From: Candidatus Njordarchaeota archaeon
GTDB lineage: Archaea > Asgardarchaeota > Njordarchaeia > Njordarchaeales > Njordarchaeaceae
Assembly (NCBI GenBank): GCA_029856625.1
Contig: JAHKLG010000057.1
Span: 1-7,684, forward strand
Direction: 5' to 3'
DNA length: 7,684 nucleotides
Of the stretch, positions 1 through 6,179 are shown piece by piece. Below the pieces are notes generated by a model. It saw nothing but the letters and a program-made list of their open reading frames with translations, made no database searches and was not told the DNA's origin. Position numbers and translations under genes: made by a program. Numbering within the stretch: the stretch's first letter is position 1; the number at the start of each line of letters is the position of its first letter.

Positions 1-2069
1 ATGATTTTGAGATATTGAAGAGTGAGCCAGGGGCAAAGTTATATTCGATGATCCCACCAGACTTTAGCATATGCGAATATTGTCTAAAAGAAGTACTTGA
101 TCCTAGTTCTCGATTTTATCAATACCCTTTCCACTCTTGCGCGTGGTGCGGACCACGTTTTTCTATGATCTATAATCTCCCATATGATAGAGAAAATACT
201 GCTATGAGGGATTTTCCTTTATGTGAAACATGTAGAAGTGAATATGGAGATCCTAATAACATTAGACGATTCCATGCTCAGGGGATAAGTTGCCCAAAAT
301 GTGGACCTACAATCTGGCTTACGAATAACGATGGTGAGAGGATAGAGGTAAAGGATCCTATCAAAGAGGCGGCCAAATTAATTGATGAGGGATACATAAT
401 AGCTGTTAAAGGCTTAGGTGGATTCCATATAGCAGCTTTAGCGACAAATGATGACGTTGTCCTAGAATTGAGGAGGAGGAAAAAGAGGCCTCAGAAACCA
501 TTTGCTCTCATGGCTCTCAATATAGAAACCGCGAGTAAAATCGTATACATTGATGAAAAAGCGGAGAAAGTACTGAAGGGCCCGGAGAAACCCATAGTGC
601 TTTTACCGGAGAGGGAAGATAGTCCCGTTTCTAAATATGTAGCTCCCGGCTTAGATAAGCAGGGTATCATGCTCCCATACACGGCTCTTCACTTACTATT
701 ACTAATGAAGACAAAGGATAAATTCTTAATAATGACGAGTGGTAATGAGCATGGAAAACCTATGTGTATTGATGAAAATTGTGCATTCAAAAGATTAGGA
801 AAGTTTGTAGACTTCTTTCTTCTGCATAATAGAAAGATCGTAAATAGGGTTGATGATAGTGTTGTCAGGTTCACGGATGATGAATTAACAATGATTAGAA
901 GGAGCAGAGGATATGCTCCCACGTGGATAAGGATTCCATTTGAGTTGCCAAGGAAGATAATAGCGTTCGGAGCAGAACTACAGAATGCGGGGGCGGTAGG
1001 ATTCGAGAATAAAGTCGTTTTAACGCAGTTTATAGGAGATACTGATGAATATGAGAATCTGAAATATCTTGAAAAAATGTTGCTATTTTTCTCTAAGACG
1101 TATGAGATTGATCCTAAAGAATCCGTATTAGTAGCGGATATGCACCCTCGTTACGCGTCTAGGAGACTTGCTGAAAAATGGGCTATTAAATACGCCACAG
1201 AATTGATGCTCGTTCAGCATCACCACGCGCATATTGCATCAGTTATGGCTGAGCGGGGAGTGGAATTAGGAGAAAGAGTTGTTGGTATTGCGATAGATGG
1301 GGTTGGTTATGGATTAGATGGGAATGTATGGGGAGGAGAGGTATTGCTTTGTGATTACACCAAGTTTGAGAGAGTAGGACACTTGGAATACAATCCTCTA
1401 CCAGGTGGTGATTTAGCGGTTATCTATCCAATTAGAACCCTCATCGGAATGCTAACTAATTTTATGAGAGAGGAGGAAATCCTGATTTTTCTCAAGAAAC
1501 GGGGACTTCTGGACAAGTTGAGAAGAGGAGATTTAGAAGCTAAAATAGCAATTAAGCAATGTAATGATGCGGTCAAATCCTCGAGCATGGGACGGGTTCT
1601 TGATGCTTTTGCTTCTCTATTAGGAGTATGTTACGAAAGAACTTATGAAGGCGAACCAGCAATAAAGCTTGAAGCAGCAGCAAGAGGAGGAGCACTTCTT
1701 GATGATTTCGACATTCTCATCAGAAGAGAGAACAATGCTCTTACTGTCCTGACATCAAAACTACTGCTAGATGTTATAGAATATCTAGAGAATCCTAATG
1801 TATCGTTAAGCAACATAGCTTTCACAATTCAATTTCTATTAGGTAGAGCCTTAGGAACTATAGCAATAAAGAACTTAGCAAAAAGTTCCATTAATGCTAT
1901 TTTTGTAAGCGGAGGAGCGGCGGTAAATACTTACATTATCAGGGGAATAAAATCGGTGGCAAGGGAAGAAAATGTGAAGGTTTTACTTCCCTCCAAAATC
2001 CCCGCAGGAGATGGGGGGATAGCTCTTGGACAATTAGTTGTAACTGGTGCTCGCTTAATTGATCAATGA
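1..2069 (+). CDS. hypF: Carbamoyltransferase HypF, [NiFe]-hydrogenase maturation (5' partial)
   Basis: HypF uses carbamoyl phosphate and ATP to make carbamoyl-adenylate and passes the carbamoyl group to HypE, the first step toward the CN ligands of the NiFe site; it is cytoplasmic. The frame is open from the left edge (first whole codon at nt 3, reading DFEILKSEPG), so the N-terminal acylphosphatase domain is cut off. The TTG at nt 15 is an internal codon, not the start. Counting from nt 15: paired zinc fingers C20/C23 with C42/C45 and C70/C73 with C93/C96; a YrdC-like domain about 115-305 (KGLGGFH, RRKKRPQKPFA, TSGN, RRSRGYAP); and a Kae1-like domain about 315-684 with HHHAH at 402-406, DGVGYGLDGNVWGGE, SSSMGR, VSGGAAVN and DGGIALGQ. 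About 690 codons are visible; the family is about 750-780. The stop TGA (2067-2069) directly abuts the hypB stop on the other strand. Family assignment is very secure. Confidence 0.96.
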   Translation, partial: DFEILKSEPGAKLYSMIPPDFSICEYCLKEVLDPSSRFYQYPFHSCAWCGPRFSMIYNLPYDRENTAMRDFPLCETCRSEYGDPNNIRRFHAQGISCPKCGPTIWLTNNDGERIEVKDPIKEAAKLIDEGYIIAVKGLGGFHIAALATNDDVVLELRRRKKRPQKPFALMALNIETASKIVYIDEKAEKVLKGPEKPIVLLPEREDSPVSKYVAPGLDKQGIMLPYTALHLLLLMKTKDKFLIMTSGNEHGKPMCIDENCAFKRLGKFVDFFLLHNRKIVNRVDDSVVRFTDDELTMIRRSRGYAPTWIRIPFELPRKIIAFGAELQNAGAVGFENKVVLTQFIGDTDEYENLKYLEKMLLFFSKTYEIDPKESVLVADMHPRYASRRLAEKWAIKYATELMLVQHHHAHIASVMAERGVELGERVVGIAIDGVGYGLDGNVWGGEVLLCDYTKFERVGHLEYNPLPGGDLAVIYPIRTLIGMLTNFMREEEILIFLKKRGLLDKLRRGDLEAKIAIKQCNDAVKSSSMGRVLDAFASLLGVCYERTYEGEPAIKLEAAARGGALLDDFDILIRRENNALTVLTSKLLLDVIEYLENPNVSLSNIAFTIQFLLGRALGTIAIKNLAKSSINAIFVSGGAAVNTYIIRGIKSVAREENVKVLLPSKIPAGDGGIALGQLVVTGARLIDQ

Positions 2070-2822
2070 TTAATACTGATGGGATTGGTTTGTTAAAAAT
2101 ATCCTTTCGACTATCTTTTCAAGCTCTGTGAAGAATTGCGTAGATACTAGTTTTTCAGGATTGCCTATGGCAGATTCTATTTCTTTATCGAACCGAATAG
2201 AGCCTAAAAACTGTATACCATTTTTGTTAGCGAGCTTTTTTGAAACTCCCATATAATTATTCATAGCCATATTCTCTATTAACCCAAGAATGTTAACATT
2301 AGTTGACTTTAACAATTTGATCAATCTTTGGACTACTTCTAGGGAAAGCTTCGAGGGCGTTGTTATTAAGAGAAATTCGCTATCCCTAAGAAACCTAATG
2401 ACTTCCAGTGTCTCCTCTCCAATCCCTGGGGGGAGATCTATGATGAGGAAATCTAAAGATCCCCATCGAGTAATAGCCATTAACTCAATTATCGCATCAG
2501 ATACCTCTTTACCTCTGAGTGGTAAAGGTTCTTCTTTTGCGAAGAAAATTATTGACATTAAAGAAATATTATATACCGTTGGCGGAATGATCCCCTTCTC
2601 TTCTTTTGGGAATATATCCTTTACTCCCAATACAACGTGGCAACTTGGTCCATAGAAGTCGAGGTCGAATAGTCCTACTTTATATTTTCTTCTTGAGAGA
2701 GCAAGAGCTAGTGATGTAGCTATTAATGTTTTACCAACACCTCCTTTACCAGCAGCTACCGATACTATTCTCTTAATGTTTCTGAATCTCTCCTTGATGA
2801 TCTTTTCTCTTGGATCGATCAT
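2070..2822 (-). CDS. hypB: Mrp/MinD-family P-loop ATPase, probably archaeal-type HypB
   Basis: This 250-residue cytoplasmic ATPase has a deviant Walker A (AGKGGVGKT, residues 24-32, signature Lys26 and Lys31), an A' motif DLDFYGPS (53-60) and a switch II IIDLPPG motif (127-133). Automated annotation would call it Mrp/NBP35. However, the C-terminal CxxC used by Fe-S carrier Mrp/NBP35 proteins is absent after LIENM (181-185), and the only cysteine is C61. In Thermococcus kodakarensis, HypB is an Mrp/MinD-family ATPase of similar size that binds HypA and promotes nickel loading. This protein shares the PLRGKEVSDAIIEL and TTPSKLSLEVV stretches that I recall from it. The start ATG lies in an ATGA overlap with the hypA stop, and AGGTG (2834-2830) sits 7 nt upstream inside the end of hypA, so translation is probably coupled. 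It ends head-on against hypF with no gap. ATPase identity is certain; the HypB role is inferred from neighbour and motifs. Confidence 0.87.
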   Translation of the reverse strand: MIDPREKIIKERFRNIKRIVSVAAGKGGVGKTLIATSLALALSRRKYKVGLFDLDFYGPSCHVVLGVKDIFPKEEKGIIPPTVYNISLMSIIFFAKEEPLPLRGKEVSDAIIELMAITRWGSLDFLIIDLPPGIGEETLEVIRFLRDSEFLLITTPSKLSLEVVQRLIKLLKSTNVNILGLIENMAMNNYMGVSKKLANKNGIQFLGSIRFDKEIESAIGNPEKLVSTQFFTELEKIVERIFLTNQSHQY

Positions 2823-3235
2823 TTTCCTCCACCTAATACTTTTATTGATTTTATATAGACTCCTCGACCCCTTATTACGTCAAAATCTCTGCTCCCACAT
2901 ACCGGACATGCGATGTATGCATGAAAAACTTCTGGGATAAAATGTATTGCCTCCCGAGCTTCTTCATCTAATTTTTCAATAATTTCCCCGAAGCTCCACT
3001 CATAACCGCACACGTTACACTTTAATACTGCTTTTTCAGTCTCAAAAACAATTCTTGCGTTTTCCGCTATCGTGCCTTTTACCAGATTTTCTAAAGCAAA
3101 TTTGAATGTCTCCATATCTATCTGCTGAAGCTCACCCATAACGATATTGATCTCCAATACCTTCTCAGCATTCTCTTTAGCAGCAATATCTAAGACCGTG
3201 GTAAGCACTGCTTCAGCCAAAGCCCACTCATGCAA
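2819..3235 (-). CDS. hypA: Nickel metallochaperone HypA, hydrogenase maturation
   Basis: HypA binds Ni(II) and, with HypB, delivers it to the hydrogenase large-subunit precursor. Starting at the TTG at 3235-3233, the protein is 138 residues beginning MHEWALAEAV. This is the family N-terminus, where the Met1 amine and His2 bind nickel. A longer reading from GTG at 3244 would give MPLLHEW and bury the site, and that GTG is itself the end of a GAGGTG Shine-Dalgarno placed 6 nt before the TTG. The zinc site is C73/C76 with C110/C113. The long insert between the pairs, including IHFIPEVFHA (97-106), is typical of archaeal HypA; His98 falls where I recall a nickel-ligand histidine in T. kodakarensis HypA. 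It is the first gene of a two-gene operon with hypB (4-nt overlap), transcribed away from the nuo operon. Identity is very secure; the start rests on the ribosome site and family alignment. Confidence 0.95.
   Translation of the reverse strand: MHEWALAEAVLTTVLDIAAKENAEKVLEINIVMGELQQIDMETFKFALENLVKGTIAENARIVFETEKAVLKCNVCGYEWSFGEIIEKLDEEAREAIHFIPEVFHAYIACPVCGSRDFDVIRGRGVYIKSIKVLGGGK
2830..2834 (-). promoter_or_regulatory. hypB Shine-Dalgarno inside the hypA 3' end
   Basis: On the minus strand AGGTG (2834-2830) lies 7 nt before the hypB ATG (2822-2820). It is encoded within the last codons of hypA (LGGGK, then stop). Together with the ATGA overlap it supports coupled translation of HypA and its partner ATPase. 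Confidence 0.7.
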
Positions 3236-3241
3236 TAAGGG

Positions 3242-3247
3242 CACCTC
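3242..3247 (-). promoter_or_regulatory. hypA Shine-Dalgarno that decides the start
   Basis: The minus strand reads GAGGTG, then CCCTTA, then TTG CAT GAG TGG. GAGGTG matches the archaeal 16S anti-SD (CACCTC) with a 6-nt spacer to TTG. The GTG that naive gene callers would take as the start is the last three bases of this site, so the TTG at 3235-3233 is the better start. Confidence 0.78.
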
Positions 3248-3302
3248 ATAATATTATCTTCCGAGTATTGCAGATTAGGAGGATTATATTAATGAATTTG
3301 CG

Positions 3303-3327
3303 TAATGTATTTACTGTAAATGCAATA
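3303..3327. promoter_or_regulatory. 25-bp imperfect palindrome, candidate operator
   Basis: The element is centred on T3315 with core ATTTAC-T-GTAAAT (3309-3321). The symmetry extends to 12 positions each side, of which 10 pair; the mismatches are 3308/3322 and 3305/3325. It begins at the edge of the proposed hypA TATA-like box and fills the interval to the expected transcription start, a usual place for an archaeal repressor. AT-rich DNA yields chance palindromes, so the function is inferred only. Confidence 0.45.
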
Positions 3328-3332
3328 TATTT
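3325..3332 (-). promoter_or_regulatory. Candidate TATA box for hypA-hypB
   Basis: The minus strand reads AAATATAT, preceded by purine-rich GTAAGAA that could act as a BRE. An archaeal start about 25 nt downstream would fall near 3302, leaving a leader of about 65 nt before hypA. A second AT block (ATTAATATAA, about 3294-3285) is an alternative that would give a shorter leader. Confidence 0.4.
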
Positions 3333-3413
3333 TTCTTACCCTACTCCTCATTCTCTATTGGCTCTGCTGAGACGAATGATAATAAGCTATATTGGACTAT
3401 AGTAGTTAAGACA

Positions 3414-3421
3414 TATATTAA
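3414..3421 (+). promoter_or_regulatory. Candidate TATA box for the nuo operon
   Basis: TATATTAA lies about 60 nt before the nuoAB start. A start about 25 nt downstream would fall near 3440-3445, giving a leader of about 30 nt that still contains the GAGGTG ribosome site. No strong BRE is visible. It is the best-placed TATA-like block on this strand, but the whole region is AT-rich. Confidence 0.42.
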
Positions 3422-3460
3422 TTGGGTAATACTCGTATTTTTCTGAAAACATAGGATCAT

Positions 3461-3466
3461 GAGGTG
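3461..3466 (+). promoter_or_regulatory. nuoAB Shine-Dalgarno
   Basis: GAGGTG sits 9 nt before ATG 3476. An in-frame TAA at 3470-3472 blocks any upstream start, so the ATG is fixed. Confidence 0.7.
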
Positions 3467-3475
3467 GCGTAAGGA

Positions 3476-4516
3476 ATGATTTTATCTAGTCAGTTAATTC
3501 TTCTAGGGCTAACTAGCTTAACAATAATCATTCTCCTCATTCTAGCTATAGTGCTTTGGAAGTTAATTGCGACCGGGGGCTTGTTAGAGATCTTCGAGAA
3601 GAGAGCCACCACACCAGAACCTTATAAATTCATAAATTATGAATGCGGAGATTTTCCAATAGGAGATGCCAGATTTAGGTTCAGAATAGAATACTATGTG
3701 TTCCCTCTAATATTCTTGCTCGTTGACGTCTTTGCTCCATTTCTCTATCTCTGGGCGATAATGATTAATTCCCTCAATCTTCTTTCTCTGCTGATACCCA
3801 TCGTCTCGCTCTCTATCATTCTCATAGCGGTATATATTGTTTTTCTTCATGAAGGATTAAAACTCCTTACTCCTCCCGCGAACCACACTTCTAGATTAGA
3901 AATTATCGAAAAAGCGGCTAAGGGTGATCCAAAAGCTTTGGAAGAATTCCTGAGAATAGAGCCTATGAAAGTATATGGCGAAGGACGTGTAATAGAGGTT
4001 AGGATAAAGAAGAGGTTTGAGAGGGTCTATAAAGCGTTAGCCCCTATACGTTCTCTATTGAGGAAATTACTTGGATGGTTGTTTAGATGGGGTATGGCGA
4101 AGTCTCCCTGGATTCCTCACTTCGGTATTAAGTGCTGTGCGATGGAAATTCCGATGTCTGTTGGTGCTTCGAGATTTGATATGGAGCGATGGGGGGTTAT
4201 CCCTCCAGCCAGTCCTAGACAAGCTGATATACTCTTAGTGAATGGCCCAGTTTCTCTCAAATTAGCACCGAGACTAAAAGCGATATATGACCAAATGCCC
4301 GAACCTAAATTCGTGATAGCCGTTGGTGAATGCGCTATTGTAGGCGGACCCTTTAAAGGATCATATAGCCTAATTGAGGGGGTAAACAAAATCATTCCGG
4401 TAGATTATTATATTCCTGGATGTCCACCAAGACCGGAAATGTTCTTAGACGTTATTATGAATTATAGAAAGGAAGTTCAGAAGGATCTCCTATATCGTTT
4501 AAGAAAACATCAATGA
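3476..4516 (+). CDS. nuoAB: Complex I subunits A and B fused (NuoA-NuoB)
   Basis: One 346-residue protein joins two complex I subunits. The NuoA part (about 1-130) has membrane helices near 6-31, 73-98 and 102-125, with the YECG loop (55-58; C57 matches the switch-loop cysteine of ND3) and DVFAPFLYLWA (84-94). The NuoB part (about 205-346) carries the N2 cluster ligands C220, C221, C286 and C316 (GIKCC, GEC, PGCPPRPE) and the ASPRQADIL signature. NuoB passes electrons from N2 to quinone. A charged linker of about 75 residues joins them. The frame is continuous and I see no AGGTG-type ribosome site before an internal start. NuoA is membrane-embedded, so the NuoB part would face the cytoplasm. 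It is the first gene of the operon, with a 15-nt gap to nuoCD, which lies in the same frame. Oddities: Phe86 replaces the usual Glu of the DxE motif, and NuoB has NGPVS where GTV is usual. Subunit assignments are secure; the fusion is seen directly. Confidence 0.95.
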   Translation: MILSSQLILLGLTSLTIIILLILAIVLWKLIATGGLLEIFEKRATTPEPYKFINYECGDFPIGDARFRFRIEYYVFPLIFLLVDVFAPFLYLWAIMINSLNLLSLLIPIVSLSIILIAVYIVFLHEGLKLLTPPANHTSRLEIIEKAAKGDPKALEEFLRIEPMKVYGEGRVIEVRIKKRFERVYKALAPIRSLLRKLLGWLFRWGMAKSPWIPHFGIKCCAMEIPMSVGASRFDMERWGVIPPASPRQADILLVNGPVSLKLAPRLKAIYDQMPEPKFVIAVGECAIVGGPFKGSYSLIEGVNKIIPVDYYIPGCPPRPEMFLDVIMNYRKEVQKDLLYRLRKHQ

Positions 4517-4531
4517 TTAGAGGGGAGAGTT

Positions 4532-6166
4532 TTGGCTATTAATGAATGGGCTCAAGAAATAAAGAATAGCTTTGGTGATGCGGTAGAAATCCTCGATATG
4601 AAGTGGAAAAATCACTTGGGTATCCGGGTTATCGAGCCAAATAAAGTTACAGATGTCGCAGGAAAATTAAAGGGTCTCGGATTTTCTCAGAACCTATTAA
4701 TCACAGCAATTGATTGGATTAATGATAATAAGATAGAGGTAGTGTATCACTTTAATAAAATGGACTCTGACGCTATGGCATGGATTAGAACTAATATTCC
4801 TAGGGAGAATCCCGAGATACCTTCTATTTGGAGAATTTTCAGATCAGCCGTTATTCATGAGATAGAGACTTATGATCTCATGGGAGTCGTTTTTAAGGGG
4901 CATCCAGATCTTAGAAGAATGTTTCTACCACCGGATTGGAACTTACCTCCACCTCAAAGAAAAGATTTTGACCCCAAAATGGCGCGAGCTTATGATTGGA
5001 GAAGCAAGGTTTACAATGCCTATAATCCTTACCAAGAGGTAATTTCTAAGGAAAGTGATACAATTTATTACCTCAGTATAGGTCCTCAGCATCCAGCAAT
5101 GCATGGCTGTTGGAGAGTACTTCTTAAGTGTGAAGGAGATACCATTCTTGAGGCATGGCCTGAATTCGGATTCGTTCACCGGGGAATTGAGAAGCTAGCT
5201 GAGTACAGAACATATGAGCAAATATCAATTTTTACGGATAGATTCGATTACATTGCCTCTCTGGCTTGGAACTTAACTTATGCAATGGCAGTGGAGGATT
5301 TACTCGGAATAGAAGTTCCAGAAGTAGCTAGATGGTTGAGAGTAGCGCTTGCAGAGATTCAGAGGATTATTTCTCACCTCACATGGCTAGCTGCCGCTTG
5401 TGCTGATATTGGAACATTCCACTCAATGTTTTTATACACGATTAGAGAACGTGAAAAAATGTTTGATCTCCTTGAAATGCTTTGTGGTGCTAGATTGACA
5501 TACACATTAACAAGGATTGGTGGAGTAGGAATCTTTAAACATGCTGAAACAATTCCAGATGGCTGGTTTAATAAGGTACTTGAAGTTATGAAGGATTTCC
5601 AGAAAAGAATGAGGGAGTATGAAGAGATCGTCTTCTCCAACGAGACTTTTTATGTGAGGACTAGGGGAATAGGGATAATCAAAGGAAAAGCGGCCATCGA
5701 GGCCGGAGCTACTGGCCCCGTATTAAGAGCTGCGGGTATAAAGTATGATGTACGTAAGATAGCCCCGTATATGGTTTATGATGAGATAGATTTTGAGATA
5801 CCAACTGGTACTAATGGGGATGTGTTTGATAGATGGTATGTGCGTTTCAGGGAAATGCAAGAGAGTGCTAGGATAGTTGAGCAAGTCATAGAACAGATGC
5901 CAAAGACTGGGCCTCTACGAGTAAAAGTGCCTCCACCAAAGTTTAAGGTTTCTGGGGAGGGATTTGCAAGAACAGAAAATCCTAGAGGAGAAGCAATGAT
6001 ATACATTATTGGAACAGGTGATGACAAACCCTACAGAATGCGGGTTAGAAGCCCTACGCTCTGTAACCTATTTCTGACTCACTACTTGTTAAGAGGAGCT
6101 AGAATAGCGGATCTACCAGCCATTATCGGTTCTCTGGATCCAAGTATGGGTGAAGTGGATAGATAG
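4532..6166 (+). CDS. nuoCD: Complex I subunits C and D fused (NuoC-NuoD)
   Basis: This 544-residue peripheral-arm protein is a NuoC domain (about 1-165; HEIETYDLMGVVFKGHPDLRR at 109-129) fused to NuoD (about 170-544). NuoD forms the quinone chamber: GPQHPAMHG (184-192) contains His191 and TDRFDY (235-240) contains Tyr240, matching the quinone-head His and Tyr of Thermus Nqo4. RIGGVGIF, GATGPVLRAAGI and the C-terminal SLDPSMGEVDR are typical. The four cysteines that hold NiFe in hydrogenase large subunits are absent (FVHRGIEK and DPSMGEV stand in their places), so this is a complex I subunit. C-D fusions are known in E. coli and others. The start is TTG at 4532, with GAGGGGAG at 4520-4527 as a poor Shine-Dalgarno; it is the only ATG/GTG/TTG start between the previous in-frame stop (TGA 4514) and codon 23. 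It is followed 13 nt later by nuoH. Confidence 0.96.
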   Translation: MAINEWAQEIKNSFGDAVEILDMKWKNHLGIRVIEPNKVTDVAGKLKGLGFSQNLLITAIDWINDNKIEVVYHFNKMDSDAMAWIRTNIPRENPEIPSIWRIFRSAVIHEIETYDLMGVVFKGHPDLRRMFLPPDWNLPPPQRKDFDPKMARAYDWRSKVYNAYNPYQEVISKESDTIYYLSIGPQHPAMHGCWRVLLKCEGDTILEAWPEFGFVHRGIEKLAEYRTYEQISIFTDRFDYIASLAWNLTYAMAVEDLLGIEVPEVARWLRVALAEIQRIISHLTWLAAACADIGTFHSMFLYTIREREKMFDLLEMLCGARLTYTLTRIGGVGIFKHAETIPDGWFNKVLEVMKDFQKRMREYEEIVFSNETFYVRTRGIGIIKGKAAIEAGATGPVLRAAGIKYDVRKIAPYMVYDEIDFEIPTGTNGDVFDRWYVRFREMQESARIVEQVIEQMPKTGPLRVKVPPPKFKVSGEGFARTENPRGEAMIYIIGTGDDKPYRMRVRSPTLCNLFLTHYLLRGARIADLPAIIGSLDPSMGEVDR

Positions 6167-6172
6167 GAGGTG
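6165..6172 (+). promoter_or_regulatory. nuoH Shine-Dalgarno that decides the start
   Basis: AGGAGGTG overlaps the last two bases of the nuoCD stop TAG and lies 7 nt before ATG 6180. It is a near-perfect match to the archaeal anti-SD and picks ATG 6180 over the in-frame GTG at 6150, which lies inside nuoCD. Confidence 0.85.
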
Positions 6173-6179
6173 TTTAATC

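Noticed and set aside
15..17. TTG as the start of hypF
   Set aside because: The frame is open to the left edge and the visible residues before it (DFEIL) continue the usual join between acylphosphatase domain and zinc fingers, so the gene begins outside the window.
2290..2655. 121-residue + strand frame opposite hypB
   Set aside because: It lies wholly antisense to a clear ATPase gene, has no ribosome site or recognisable motif, and reads as a shadow of the real frame.
3387..3403. Inverted repeat CTATA-TTGGAC-TATAG and the palindrome ACTATAGT
   Set aside because: Short AT-rich symmetry expected by chance; it is upstream of the proposed nuo TATA box but too weak to call an operator.
3459..3479. 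Six-codon frame (MRWRKE) ending in an ATGA overlap with the nuoAB start
   Set aside because: It could be a leader peptide, but it covers the nuoAB ribosome site and has no clear site of its own; it is too short to tell from chance.
4532..6166. Large subunit of a [NiFe] hydrogenase, suggested by the nearby hyp genes
   Set aside because: The four NiFe-binding cysteines are missing and the quinone-site His and Tyr of NuoD are present, so it is complex I.
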